A stretch of DNA of 64,000 nucleotides from positions 28,894,501 through 28,958,500 of the forward strand of contig OX419761.1 in NCBI GenBank assembly GCA_948567375.1. Reading direction: 5' to 3'. Positions 9,696-21,720 of this stretch are shown in pieces. Below the pieces are notes generated by a model that saw only the letters and a program-made list of their open reading frames with translations, did not search any database and had not been told where the DNA came from. The stretch's first letter is position 1. Every line of letters starts with the position of its first letter. The stretch is from Lunularia cruciata. Taxonomy: Eukaryota; Streptophyta; Marchantiopsida; Lunulariales; Lunulariaceae. The position numbers and the translations under genes were made by a program.

Positions 9696-12044
9696 ATAGT
9701 ACAACCTCAGAAAGTTCCAAAGCTCAACCCGATGGCGGTGGTAGTGAAGACAAAGGAAGTCATGCAGGCGGAAGAAGAAGAAGAATCGGAAGGAGAAATT
9801 GGGTCAAAGGAAGGTATGTCGGGAGAAGAAGAGGAGTTCATGCTACAAACTGAAGAATCGAGCAGCAATAGTGAAGGCAAAGTGGAGGTTCAGCAAATGT
9901 GACAGCTGATGAAGGAGGCCGGAAAGCCAAGTCTCATAGTTTCCATGCTGGAACGAGGCAATGAGAAGAAGAAGGGAGAGGAAGTTGTGGCACAACCTCA
10001 AACTGCCAAGGGTAAGAATGCTCTGAATGTATCTGCTGTGGGGCCCTATAAAATTACTCAAGAAGAGGGAGAAAGTTCCGGAGAAGAAACTTTGAAGGTG
10101 CAAAGATCTCGACTTTGGAGCAAGGTACAAGATGTAGAGGGGTCGGAACCCAAAGTCCGAGCCAAGGACGCAAGGTGCAAAGGAGTGGACTATTTGTCCA
10201 AAGTGGTATGTCTGCTGTTGATGATGTTGCAGCAAAAGAAGATGGAGATGATAAGTGCCAAACTCAAGGTACCGGAGGAATTAGCAGTAGTAAAGACCTG
10301 GAGTGCCAAAACCTCATTGCTACAAAGTAAGCTGACAAGGGTGGAGATGGAAGTCAAAGAACTTCAGGTTGAGGAGGTTCTTTGGAGTAAGCACTTTGAG
10401 GCGACGAGGGAAGAATTAGTAAAGAGTCGTGAGGAAGCAAAGGAGATGACCGCGATGGCTGCAGGGTTGAAAGGAGAACTTGTAGATGTGCGAGTAGAGT
10501 TGATACACTCCAAAGCAATTGCTACGGTGATGGAGCAAGAGTTGGAGAGCCTCAAGAAGAGGGCAGCGGAGAAAGATCAGGCCTGGCAACAAGAGTTAAT
10601 GGAGCATAATAAGGAAGAAGATCAGTTGTGAGGGTTGATGCGAGTAGTAGAGGAGCAACTCTCTATGAATCGGAGGGAGAAGGAGGCATTAAAAGGTGAA
10701 TTTGAAGATGAGCTCTAGATGTATTGTAGTGAATTGGAAGAAGAGAGGAAGAAGGAGAAGCTTACGGTTGTGGAAGAAACTAATGAGTTAAAAGGCGTTG
10801 TCAATGAAATCAAGGCCATGCTGAGTCCGGAAGTTGAATGTAAACTCAAAGAGGTAAGGTTGCATGAGCTGAAGTTACTAATGCAGGAGACACACAAGCG
10901 GAAGGCGAAGGATACGGACTTAAATAATCTCTTAATTTGTCTGCAAGATTGTGTAGATAGGAAGATGTTGGAGGTGGGAGACAATGTGTGTCTCAGACTA
11001 GATCTTATAAGGACGAAGTTAGCTAAACTTTGTAGTGAGGTAGAAGAAGTACAAAGACCCAAAGTTGCAGAAGTAGCAGTGCAAGTGTCTTTGGAGTTGT
11101 TCTCTGAAACTTTAGAGAAGAACGAGTTAGGAGATAAGAGAGTAGATGGATTACCCATGACCTCAATTGTAGATTGTAGTGAAGAAATTGTAAAAATAGA
11201 AGAGTTAGGAGTAAAATTGGATAGAACCGAGGATGGGGAAATTATAGAGTGATTATTGGGTTTGAAAGCCAATGATGAGGTTGACATTGGATTGGATTAG
11301 TAATAGTTTTGAGATAGGAAGAGGCAGATATGAAGAGGTGCATTGTCATTTTGAATCTGCAGGTTTGTAGAGTTGTTAGGAAACGGTATTTTTGTTAGAA
11401 CAATCTATTGCTTCACTATTTAAGAGTGGCATTCATAGTATTACATTGTTCAATGCTCATTATTTCTGAGAATAGATAAAGCAAAGTGCTGTGAAGTAGT
11501 GCTCTTTGCTTGAGCTTGATTCCAAGTATCAACATTGTGCTTGTGTTTGCAAGTGTGTGGAGAAATTTGAAGTGCAAGTCAGTGTGCTTGTTGGATGTTG
11601 GATTCTGTAGCCTTGATCTTCATTTTGTGTGTTTGATCCTGAGTGAAGTGCAATCGAAGCAATGCTTTGATAGATCTGAGAGGAATTTTAGTGTTTGTAG
11701 TATTCTTCATTTGTGAGTGCAACAAAGTGTTGATGTGAAGCAATTTCAATCCAAGAAGTTGTGCCTTCAGAAGAGGGGTAGAATGCAATTCTGAGGTGAA
11801 GTCCTTTTGTACTGAAGTGCCAGTTTTGGGAGAGCCTGAATCATCACTATCAAGATTGTTTGGAAAGAATTGAAGGTGTTGTGATTAAGGAGTGTTCCTT
11901 TGTGACAAGACTGTGAGTTGGTGCTTGTTACTCTCTTTTGAGTGTGGTTTCTACCTAAGAGATTGAAGACGTAACCAAGAAGAACTACATTGTTATTGTT
12001 TGACTTCATATTTGACCAATTCTGACTCGTATCTCTATGGGAAC
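9696..12044 (+). repeat. A6: older family A LTR, left part
   Basis: This is the 3' two thirds of an A-type LTR clearly diverged from the A1 LTR. It begins at the right edge of A1 inside the LTR coding frame and ends at tatctctatgggaac, where the B2 LTR starts. Its last 55 bases reappear at 19049-19103 beyond B2. The missing left part should lie on the far side of A1, outside the window. A TATA-like ctatttaag is at 11416-11424. Confidence 0.85.
9713..11300 (+). pseudogene. LTR-encoded protein remnant in A6
   Basis: This matches the acidic middle, coiled coil and tail of the LTR protein: AEEEEESEGEIG, TREELVKSREEAKEM, VRLHELKLLMQETHKR, LEVGDNVCLRLDLI and the end KANDEVDIGLD with TAG at 11298-11300. 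Stops interrupt it at 9900-9902, 10629-10631, around 10717 and at 11250-11252. It is distant from the A1 copy yet keeps the same order of conserved blocks. It shares features with A4 such as VDGLP..SIVDC versus VDGVSRSSIGDC. The N-terminal domain is missing because A1 inserted there. Confidence 0.75.
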
Positions 12045-12738
12045 TATGAGCCGGCCGGTCTCTCACTCAGGATGAACCTCTGATGGCTGTTATGGTAGTG
12101 CACCATGGACCAAGAAGGCAAGGAACCCCAACTCCACCATACTCCTCCAAGGCTAACACTCCAAGACTCAAGACATTTCTCACTAGAGAACTCAATGAGA
12201 GAGAGATAGTTTCAAATGAAAGGATGATGAGTACTTCCTCACCCCTTGTTTATATACTTCTAAAATAGTTACGTACCAAAGTTACTAATTACCGCAATAA
12301 CTCAAGTTACTAGACTAAAAGTCAACTAAAGTCAAAAAGTATAAAGGAATATCCATTCACATGGGCATATTCCCCTAAGCATGTGGTCTTATCTTGACCC
12401 AACCACTAAGTCAAGGATTCCTTCACATGGGCTATCCTTGGACTAAAGAAGAATCCAAAACAAAAAAGCTTGCGGGCTTAAGAGAGTTCTTAACTCTTTC
12501 CTCAAAGCCAAACACCTAGGAATAATACCAAGTCAACACACTAAAATCCAAAATAGTGGTGCTCATCTTTTCTACTTCCTCTAAAGTAAGGTCCCCTCTA
12601 TCTTAGCTATGACTAAATTTAGCTAACCATGACTAATATAGAACCATCCTTTATCTCTATATAAATAATATCTCTCAAGTACTTGTAATACCAAGCTAAA
12701 TATCACAATACCACACACATGCACAAATGGGTGTTACA
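12045..12738 (-). repeat. 3' LTR of B2
   Basis: Read on the minus strand it starts TGTAACACCCATTTGTGC and ends CCGGCTCATA (the usual end is GGCTCACA). It is nearly the same as the LTRs at 21042-21720 and 28498-29188. A TATA-like tatataaac lies at 12249-12257 (complement), near the end of U3. Confidence 0.92.
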
Positions 12739-13335
12739 TTTACCCCCGGACTAAGTTTTCACTTTATCCTCAAAGTGAAGGTCTCTCTATCTTCTTTGGT
12801 ACATCTTCAACTTATCATGGTTAATCCTATCAAAGTGTCTTCCTCCCAAAGCAAAGCAAAAACATGGATAAACTTGCAAAAAATCTTCTCCAATCTCACC
12901 TTCTCCTCCTTGGTAACATTTGGGCCATACTTGAGGGTAGATAACCTTCTCTCTACCTCCTCAAGTGTCAATGGTGATTTATTTGGGTCCTTCAATACCT
13001 CTAGCTTAGGTGCAAAATCCATAGCACACAAAAAGATACACATCTGAATCAGATTCAGATTCATCCTCCTCCATGGAAGTCTCCTCTTCCATGCTTGTGT
13101 CCACACCTGAAGCTCCTTCTTTAGAATCTGATTCCCAATAATCAGAAGATGGTGTATCTGAATATGAAGTGTTGGTGGTGTTAGTCACAATAATTGTGAC
13201 TCTATGGTTTGATGGCCCAATCTTCAAGTACCCTTTGTGCCATCGATCAGTTGTGCGTGCTGCTCTCAACCATGGCCTCCCAAGAAGTAAGTCATAGCTT
13301 GAATCCTTCAAGACTTGGAAAGTCATGAGATTTTG
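12739..13335 (-). pseudogene. pol: 3' tail, polypurine tract and protease-RT linker of B2
   Basis: The complement of 12739-12751 is the polypurine tract gtccgggggtaaa. Upstream in element sense, 13006-13335 encodes the end of the protease (LLLGRPWL) and an acidic linker, and 12860-13050 encodes LTLEEVERRLSTLKYGPN, shared with B1 at 33121-33180. After KFIHVFAL the sequence jumps to the short non-coding tail, so RT, RNase H and integrase are deleted. B2 could not have moved without help. Confidence 0.75.
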
Positions 13336-13340
13336 AATGC

Positions 13341-16300
13341 TGTGACAACCCGGCAAATATCACTTTTGCGGTAATCGGGTAAGTAAAGTTCGTTCCCGTA
13401 GAGATACGAGTCATAATTGGTCAAATACAAAACAAACAATAACAATGTAGTTCTTCTTGGTTGCGTCTTTAATCTCTCAGGTAGAAACCACACCCAGAAG
13501 AGAGTAACAAGCACTGACTCGCAGTCTTGTCACAAATTCACACTCCTTAATCACAACTCCATCAAATCTTTCCAAACAATCTTGATTGTGATGATTCAGG
13601 CTCTCCCAAAAATGGCACTTCATTGCAAAACGACTTTGCCTCAGAATTGTGTTCCACCCCTCTACTGAAGGCACAACGTCCTTGATCTAAATTGCTTCAC
13701 ATCAACCTCGCATTGCACTCACAAATGCAGAATTCTACCAACACAACAATTCCTCTTAGATCTGTCAAGGCATTGCTTCAATTGCACTTCACTCTGGATC
13801 AAACACATAGAATGAAGATCAAGGCTGTGGAATCCAACATCCAACAAGCACTCTAACTTGCACTTTGAATTTCTCCAAACACTCACAAACACAATTGCAA
13901 AATTGATACTCAGAATCAAGCTCAAGCGACGAGCATTGCTTCACAGCACTTTGCTTTATCTATTCTTAGAAATAATGAGCACTGAACAACATTTTCTTGC
14001 AAATACCACTCTTAAATAGTGAAGCAATCGACAGTTCTAACAACTATACCGTTCTACCACAACTGTTCTTACCTGCAGATCTGAAATGACACTGCATCTC
14101 TTCATATCTGCCCCTTCAAATCTCAAATCGGTTACTAATCCGATCCGATGTCTACTTCTTCCTCGGCTTTCAAACTCAAACCCGAAGTAATCTTACTTCC
14201 TACTACATTTTCCTCGGGTTTCACATCTCGTACATCTTCTACCAGATCCAGCAATTCTCTTTCCTAATCTGAAATTGCACTAATGGGTAATCTATCTAAC
14301 TCTTCATCCTTTGACCCACTCTTCTCTAATGTCTCTGAGGGCAACTCTGAAGACATTTGGATTCCTATGTTATCTACTTTGGGTTTTGCCTTAACATCCT
14401 GCCGAAGCTTTTCTAACTCTATTCTCACTAAGTCTAATCTAATCGCAATATTGTCTTCTACTTCTAAGATCTTCCTGTCTACACGAGTTCTGAGACTAAT
14501 CAACAAGGCATTCAAATTTGTATCTTTTGCTTGTCTTAGCCTCGTCTCCTGCACCAACAACTTCAACTCGTGCAACCTCGTTTCTTCAATCCAAATGCTG
14601 GCTTCTGTACATAACATTGCGTTCACTCTGAGGACTATTTCCTTCAATGGCTCCAATCTTGTCTTTCGTTCTTGTTCTCGATCTGCAAGCCATTCCTCTC
14701 TGTACATCGCCAACTCTTCTTTGAACTCGGCCTTCACCGCCTCCTTCTCTTTCTCCTTCTGTACAATTTTCTCTTCCTGATTACGAAGTAACTCTCGTAA
14801 TCTCTCTTCTTCTCTATACCGCACAGACAACTCTCTTTGCCAAAGCTGCTTCTTCTCCTCCATACTCTCCATCACTCGATCAAGCTCTTGGTCCTTTGAT
14901 CCTACCCTCGCCATAGCATGGATAAGCTCTACTCTTGAATCAACAAACTGTTGCTTCAAGATTTCGAGTTCAGCTGCTTGTCTCTCCCTTGCGATGTCAC
15001 TCTTCCTCGCAAGATCCTCTTGATAGCTCACTTCTCTCTTCAGGTCTTTGATTACCTGACTTCTCTCTACTGCTTCCACTTGCAGTACTTCTCTCTCCTT
15101 CTCACCTCGGGTTATACTCTTCTTCAACTCCGAGTTTTCTTCTTCTAATCTTGCTACCACCTACAATACAGTCTTTACCTCTGGACAAGTTGACTGCATC
15201 TCCTTCTTCTTCTTCTCCAACTTCACCAACAGCGGGCATACTACCTTCTGCAGGTACTCTACTCCCTCACTGGCAACTTCTTCCTCCCACGGAGTAATTT
15301 CGTGTTTCTCCTCATGTTCTTCTGATACGCGCCTTCGTCGCTGAAGTCTTTGTATCGGAATTGATGCCTCACAACTCGTGCTATCTTCTGCATCTGCTTT
15401 CACTTTACTTGGCCCCGCCTCACACTTCACCTTACGTCTCGAGCAAACTGCTCGCTGTACTGCAATCTTCTTTTGCTCGAGCACCGGTACTTCATCTTCT
15501 AGCGCCGCATTGTCTTTGGCTTCTACTTCGGCTTGCACTTCTTCTTTGTATTCTTCAGCCGCTGGTGCCGAGGTCATTTCTCCACCGTCTTCACTGTCAC
15601 TGCTAGTATCTCCACTCTGCAATGTCAGCTCGGGTTCCTCCTCACGTTCCGAGTCCTCCGTCTTGAGCTTGGCTTTGCCTTTTGAGTCTTCATCTTCCGA
15701 CTCAATCACCACCATCCCTCGCCTCGGGTTATGTTTCTGCATCTTCCAAGGTTTTTTATTTTCTTCGGCTTCTGCGTGCCGAGTTCTCTTCTTTGTTGAG
15801 GTACTTACCACGACCTCCACGTTTTTTGTCTGTCTTTGCATATTAGTCGTCCGTGCTCCGGATTTGGAGAATGTATTGCTGCTCCTCTGCGTCGACTTCT
15901 CTTCTCAAGTCAGGATGGAAATGAGACACCATTCTATTGCGCTCCGCCAAATTGAGCAAATTCAACCCAAGGTAGAAATGTGCTGCAAATGGTACGATGT
16001 AGTGTGGAGGCAACTTATCCCGTAGATTCCACACCATCTGCCTCGTTCTCTCGTGAAAGCACCTTGCCCAATTGATTGGTTCTCCTGCAAATAACTTGTG
16101 AAAGAACACCGCTTGGTGTTTCATCACATAAGTGGTTCTCTCCGGCTTCAGGATGGCCATTAGTGCACTCACAATTCCTCTCCTCACAGGGTCTTTGTAG
16201 CTCTCAACTTTCTTGGGCTATCTCTAGCGTTGCATTTCTTGGGCTATCTCTCCTTTCCCCAAGAACGTAGCTCCCTGCTCCAAACCCGTCTCCTTCCCGA

Positions 16301-17095
16301 GTACGAGTCTCCAATCTGACTCTGTCCAGCGAGCCGGATTTCCTCTCTTCCCTTCTTCCTCGGGCCCATCGAGACACTTACTCTCGATGATTTCTGTCAT
16401 GAATCCGGGAAAACTTACATTCCAATTCCATGCCAGAAAGGTGATCCAAAGTTGGCTCAAGACTTTGATCCTTGCTACTACATCTAATCTCCAAATCGCA
16501 TGATTTCTCACTGCAAATTTAGAGTTTTTCTTCCCTCCTCCCATCTCTTCTGCTTTCTTACTGTCTCTCAAGTTCCCTCTTGCAACTTCTCCCTTGTGCA
16601 CTAACCCGAGTACAACTCTATTTCCCTTTCCCCGATCACCTGCAAGACGACTTCTCAACGGCAAAGGAAAATTGCTCAGACATTTTGTCGTTGCAGTTTT
16701 GATTTTTATAGAGTTGCACTTCTTTGTCTTCCGTCGCTTCGAGTTTCTACTGAGAAATCACACCTCCTGCATGCACCTGTCACTATCAATCAACCTTTGC
16801 GCATATGAGCCGCCAGTTTTGAAATGGCCCCTTCTTGAATTTCTAGCCCCGACGAAAGGTTGTTAGACTGCCTTTGCCTCGGGTTGAGCTCCCCCCGATC
16901 CAAAGACAATTTACTTCGTATGGTATGCTGACAGGGCATTTCTGAGGACTTTGCCTTATGACCTGAAGTCACTTTACTTTGGGTTTCATCCCAAAGACAC
17001 TTTTCTTTGCCTTCTTCGGCCATACAGGCGCAATCCGACCTCTCTATACACTTCTTCTCCTTTATTTTGAAAAAACAAAAAATGTGGGCACCACA
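13341..17095 (-). repeat. A7: solo LTR of family A in B2
   Basis: A complete A LTR (3755 bp) in minus orientation: on the plus strand it starts TGTGACAACCC and ends GGGCACCACA. There is no internal A sequence, PBS or polypurine tract next to it. The B protease sequence continues directly on both sides. The right flank aactc and left flank aatgc are the likely, partly mutated target duplication; the empty site in B1 near 32756 reads ttgaactccc in complement. Solo LTRs arise by recombination between the two LTRs of one element. Confidence 0.9.
14135..16683 (-). pseudogene. LTR-encoded protein in A7
   Basis: The same frame as in the A1 LTR. Large open pieces are 14264-15160 (coiled coil and conserved tail), 15161-15841 (acidic middle), 15843-16187 (FAGEPINWARCF, FAAHFYLGLNLL) and 16224-16664 (FLAWNWNVSFPGFM, NPARWTESDWRLVL). 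Breaks: an inserted base just after the ATG near 16680, a local rearrangement at 16190-16250 with a duplicated ttcttgggctatctct, a TAA near 15842, and TAGs near 15160 and 14263. The natural stop after VDIGSD is at 14135-14137. Confidence 0.78.
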
Positions 17096-18747
17096 AACTC
17101 CCATAACTGAAACTACCACTTTATCCATCACCCCTATCGGTCAAACTTGTTGCGTGTTTGCCATGCTCACCACTAATGTTGAAGGTCTTGAGGGTATCAT
17201 ACCCAACTTCTTCATCAACCTTTCTGACATGGCATTTATTGTTGATCCTCCATCAACCAATGCATCCTTGATGTTGTGACCATTCACTCTCACATCAATC
17301 TTGGAGGCATATTCACAAGCCTCCCATGGTGCTATCTTGGCATCCACCACCCGCATTAATATTGGAGCTTTTGCCTTTTTCTTCCTCTTGCTCCTTGTAG
17401 AACTCAAACCACCTCTAAGCTCCTTTATCAAGGTAGGGTTCAAAGCAATCAATTGGCCCACTGTGATGTTAGCCTTGTGACTACCAACATCTTCCAACAC
17501 ATTGTAGTTCCATTGTTGCTCTAAGATCAAGAAGTCCTCCATCCCCAAGGTCTTCCTTGGAGTCTTTGTTGTTGATGGTGTTGAGGTGCAAATGCTCCTA
17601 GTAGATATAGAAGTTTCCTGGCTTGGAGTAAATCCTTGTGAAGTGTGAACATCCTTTGCAAAATGAGCTCTCTTCTTCTCTTGTGCCAAAAGCTCCAAAT
17701 TAAGACCCTTGGAGTTTGAGCACTCTCCCTTCTCATACTTGCTCTCAACCATGTCTATGGATGCTATCCCCTTACCTTTGTTTGGATTAGGAGCCACTTG
17801 GGTTTCACTACCTCCCTCTTTCCCTCTATTGGCTCCCTCATAACACCTTCCTCCATGGTAAGTGGAATTTGGGCAATTCCTTTGGATAGGGCCACTTCCT
17901 CTACAACCAAAACAATTTCTATCATTTAAATTGTTGGCTGGTTGGCCTCTTCTATATGGATAGTTTCCATAACTCCTAGGCCCTCTCCCTCCAAACTGAT
18001 CTACCTCTCTCTTCTCCCATAGTTGCACCACATTGATTTTGAGATCTACAAGTTGTTTTGTGATGGTTTGAACTGGATCCTTTGGTGGAGGTGCAAGAAT
18101 TGGAGCAACTACTACTTGTTGTGCAACACTTGCCACCAAAGTATCAGAAGTTCCACCATACTTGTAGCCTTGAGGAGGATGCACAACCTCCTTCACCACC
18201 AATTCACTCTCATCCCCTTCCAAACTCTCCTCCATACGAATTGCGATCTTGATAGCTTCAACCTTGGAAGAAGGTTTCTCATATCTCACCTTGCTTCTAA
18301 TTTGTGGTCTCAATCCTCCCACAAATCTCTTGGTGAGCATGGCCCCTATGCCAATCATAGTAGTCCCCACATCATCTCCACCCTTCCTCAACACTATGCA
18401 AAATCTGGACTCTAACTTTTCCACTCTTTCCACATAGACTCTCACTTTCTCTCCATCTCCTTGCTTGAGAAATGTTACCTCACTCATCAATCTCTCATTA
18501 GGAAGAAAGTTCTCAATGAGTGCTGAAGTCAAAGTCTCCCAAGACTCCTCTTCTCCATCTCTCCTCTCTCTCTTTTGGTATTTGAACTCATACCATGTAA
18601 GTGATGCATCCTCAAAGAAATTTGGTAATAATGAGGCCCACTCATTCTTCCTCCTCTCATTTTTCCTATGCAAGCTATCTTGAAGTCTCTCACAAAGGCC
18701 TCCACATCTTCTCCATCCTTGCCAAAGAAAACCAGAAGTTTTCCCAT
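17096..18747 (-). pseudogene. gag-pro: gag and protease start of B2
   Basis: Gag starts at an ATG at 18745-18747 (MGKLLVFFGKDGEDVEAFV), the same start as in B1 at 30745. The capsid region includes FFEDASLTWYEF and LIENFLPNERLMSEVTFL. The CCHC knuckle reads CFGCRGSGPIQRNC near 17870-17915, with the His replaced by Pro, so it should not bind zinc; B1 keeps GH. The protease motif ALVDGGSTINAMSERL lies near 17220-17275 (D-G-G). A frameshift near 18665 separates the start from a 510-codon open stretch (17141-18673). A7 interrupts the protease. Confidence 0.88.
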
Positions 18748-18920
18748 CTTAACCTCTCACTATCTTTCTTTCTCTCCAAATTATTTCTTTTCTTTTCTTT
18801 TCTCTCACTCCATAACATATCGAGTATGTACATGATTTACACCATTTGAGAGTAATCCACTCTAGGGAACACAAAAGGCTCAGGTTGCTCCAAGATTTCT
18901 ATAGCAACATCAAATCCAAG

Positions 18921-19048
18921 AACTAACTTTAACTAACCATGACTAATATAGAACCATCCTTTATCTCTATATAAATAATATCTCTCAAGTACTTGTAATA
19001 CCAAACTAAAAATCACAATACCACACACATGCACAAATGGGTGTTACA
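18921..19048 (-). repeat. 5' LTR remnant of B2 (first 128 bp only)
   Basis: On the minus strand this is the start of a B LTR, TGTAACACCCATTTGTGC up to the TTAGTCATGGTTAG segment. It then joins directly to the leader before gag (18748-18920, matching B1 near 30585-30744). The rest of the 5' LTR, the PBS and the small CCHC ORF are deleted. Confidence 0.85.
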
Positions 19049-19103
19049 GATTGAACTTTACTTAGCTTATTACCACAAAAGTGATATTTGCGGGGTTGTC
19101 AGA
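19049..19103 (+). repeat. A6: last 55 bp of the split A LTR
   Basis: aactttacttagcttattaccacaaaag and the end ggggttgtcaga match the final bases of A LTRs (compare 9645-9695, ending GGGTTGTCACA). This continues A6 after B2. No PBS follows, so A6 is a solo or 3' LTR. Confidence 0.8.
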
Positions 19104-19871
19104 GTAGATGGCTTAGCAAACAGTGAAGAGAGGATTGCAAAAGTATGGTTTGCAAAGAGGCCACTTGGGAGATTGGGATCTCAAATTATCTTGGTTGGCC
19201 ATGGGCTATCGGCTCAGCTGGCAAGCCTCCTTAGCATCCTTCTCTTTGTACTTTCTACTCTATGGACGAGATCCTGATTTACCTACAACCATTTGTTGAG
19301 ATGCTATTGTAGTCTTGGACTTGGATGATCTAGATGTATGGGTGGGTGCATGTTCTCAACAAGCAGAGATCTTTCGAAGAGTTCCAATGATAGTAGTTAG
19401 AGTTATTTCAGTAGTATCTTAAAGACTACTTTACAACAATCAGATTTTGTGTTCAGGGTACTGACTTCACGGTGGGGCCCACCATCACTTTGCATTGTTT
19501 GCACTGTGAAGTGTGCCGTCAATAGGACCGTTAGGGTTTTAGACCTAGCTCAAGTCCAAGGGTATACTTTTGAAGTGCAGTTCCAAAGAGCTCACTTCTC
19601 TAATGTTGAGCCTTTGAGTTCTTGGCTATGGTGGATAGAGGCCAATGAGTGTTACTTGGATTCTCTTAGCTAGAGTGGGTGTGGCTTGACTATAATCAGT
19701 GCCTAGTTGCTGGTAGTTTATAGAGTGATAGATCAAGTATTGATCTGAGTTGAGTGTATTTGATCAAGTATTATTATGGCACTTTAGAGTCTATGTATGA
19801 CTTAAGTGTGAGTTGTGCTTCTATAGTGTATGTTTGTTGTGAGCAATGTTTGTTGTGTAGCGATGTATATA
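19104..19871. other. Unassigned DNA between A6 and B4
   Basis: It matches none of the three element families in the window. The longest open frame is about 74 codons (19449-19673, +), without a recognisable motif. Direct copies of tgatcaagtattgatc-like sequence lie near 19727-19770. It could be host DNA or part of another repeat. Confidence 0.4.
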
Positions 19872-20205
19872 GCGATCTTCTCCCTCCCAATCTTGGTGAA
19901 GAAGGTCCAACATGCAAACCCAAGTCAAGTAAGCCTCTCCTTTCCCTCAATCTCTTGCTCTCAAAGGTCAATGTACATGATCTTGCCTTAAGTCCCTTCT
20001 CTCCACATAGAAAGCACTTAGACTCACTCTTTCCTCCAAGTGGTGTAGGTTTTTGGATCCTCTCAACACTCTCTTCAAATTCTATTGTAAACTCTCTTTT
20101 CCTCAAATCCACCCCTACAATCACCTCAAACCCTTGGGGAACCTTGCATAATCTCAATTTCCACTCTTGATGACCCTCCATGTTCCCCAAGATGAATCTA
20201 AACAC
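19872..20205 (-). pseudogene. Small CCHC ORF before gag, B4 copy
   Basis: It starts MFRFILGNMEGHQEW; the ATG matching B1 is at 20179-20181. It contains VGVDLRKREFTIEFEESVER and CFLCGEKGLKARSC, where Leu replaces the His of the knuckle. The B1 copy at 30047 keeps the full C-x2-C-x4-H-x4-C. The frame is cut by the breakpoint at 19872. Role unknown; RNA or DNA binding is suggested by the knuckle in B1. Confidence 0.6.
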
Positions 20206-21020
20206 TCAAACATGCTTTTTGTTGATCTCAAACTTCTCATGCATGAGATCTCCACTCTGCAGAATTGACCCTTCCTCACAATGTCACTCAAATCTCCCAA
20301 CCAATATGTCACAGTCCTCTGAACTTTTCCACACTTGATCACAACTCCAGGGCGTCCCTCTCTCCAAAATTTCAGATCTTTTCATCAAGCCATTTGGCCT
20401 AGACACCTTTCTATTCAGCACCCATATTTCAGATTTGGTCTGAAAACCACCCCACTCACTTCAAAAACTCATTACGCCCTGTGCAAAAACGATCTCTCTC
20501 TAATTTTTGTGGCAGCAGGTAGGATACAATGCACGGAATTTTCTTGGAAATTTTCAAGACAATTCACTAAAAATTGAAGAAATGGCAGACTCTGTACAAT
20601 TTTCCAGAGAGCATGCAGTTGCGGGAGCACTTTACCCTATCAACTTTCAAAAATTCTAGCCCAGTGCGCATAGAATCTCTCTCAATAATTTCAAGTGTGC
20701 TAACTGAAAGATAACCCAAGCTATCATGTGTAGAAATCTCAAGTCCAGATCTCAAACGTGAGATTTTGCCCAAAATCACCTTAATCTCCAAAATCTACAA
20801 TCCACCTCACACAATCTCTCCAATTCCTCTCAAGTGTACAAGATGTACAAAATCACCTCAAAGACATCATAATGAACTACAGGGTATACAAATGGGTCTT
20901 GGTTCTCTAACATAAGTTCAGCCCTCTCCTCTCCTAATGTTCTCTCCAAGTGAGCTCTCATAGCCTCCTTCTGCCTAATGTAGAATTGGGCGCGGAACAT
21001 TATCTTGCCTTCTAGAGAGG

Positions 21021-21037
21021 TCCCAGCAACGGAACCA
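21021..21037 (-). other. Primer binding site of B4
   Basis: The minus strand reads tggttccgttgctggga, four bases after the LTR end. B1 has tggttccgttgccagga at 29193-29209. It resembles the TGGCGCCGTTGCCGGGGA type known from Athila/Tat elements, but the exact tRNA is not identified. Confidence 0.7.
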
Positions 21038-21041
21038 AAAA

Positions 21042-21720
21042 TGTGAGCCGGCCTGTCTCTCACTCAGGATGAACCTCTGATGGCTATTATGGTAGCGCAC
21101 CATGGACTAAGAAGGCAAGGAACCCCAACTCCATCATACTCCTCCAAGGCTAACACTCCAAGACTCAAGACATTGCTCACTAGAGAACTCAATGAGAGAG
21201 AGATAGTTGCAAATGAAAGGATGATGAGTACTTCCTCACCCCTTGTTTATATACTTGTGAAATAGTTACGTACCAAAGTTACTAATTACCGTAGTAACTC
21301 AAGTTACTAGACTAAAAGTCAAGTAAAGTCAAAAAGTAGAAAGGAATATCCATTCACATGGGCATATTCCCCTTATCTTGACCCAACCACTAAAGCAAGG
21401 ATTCCTTCACATGGGCTATCCTTGGACTAAAGAAGAATCCAAAACAAAAAGGCTTGCGGGCCCAAGAGTTCTCAACTCTTTCCCCAAAGCCAAACACCTA
21501 GGAATAATACCAAGTCAACACACTAAAATCCAAAATAGTGGTGCTCATCTTTTCTACTTCCTCTAAAGTAAGGTCCCATCTATCTTAGCTATGACTAACT
21601 TTAGCTAACCATGACTAATATAGAACCATCCTTTATCTCTATATAAATAATATCTCTTAAGTACTTGTAATACCAAGCTAAATATCACAATACCACACAC
21701 ATGCACAAATGGGTGTTAAA
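21042..21720 (-). repeat. 5' LTR of B4
   Basis: 679 bp, minus strand. It starts TTTAACACCC (mutated TGTAACACCC) and ends CCGGCTCACA next to the PBS. TATA-like tatataaac lies near 21247-21255 in complement. It is nearly identical to the LTRs at 12045 and 28498. Confidence 0.92.

Larger units (their letters stand above)
12045..19048 (-). mobile_element. Element B2: family B retrotransposon, nested in A6
   Basis: Reading the minus strand: a 5' LTR remnant (18921-19048), gag and protease (18747 to 17096, resuming at 13335), then a jump from just past the protease to the element tail, a polypurine tract and a full 3' LTR (12045-12738). RT, RNase H and integrase are absent. The solo LTR A7 sits in the protease region. 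Both sides are A6 LTR sequence. The left flank is ggaac; the right flank (gattg) does not match, so the target duplication is decayed or lost. Confidence 0.85.
19872..21720 (-). mobile_element. Element B4: 5' end of a family B element
   Basis: On the minus strand: LTR (21720-21042), PBS, a leader of about 840 bp (21020-20182, no gene, matching B1 29211-30046), then the small CCHC ORF, where similarity stops at 19872 (gaagatc). The rest of the element is not seen in the window. Confidence 0.82.

Noticed and set aside
19049-19053. gattg as right TSD of B2
   Set aside because: It does not match the left flank ggaac; the duplication cannot be supported.
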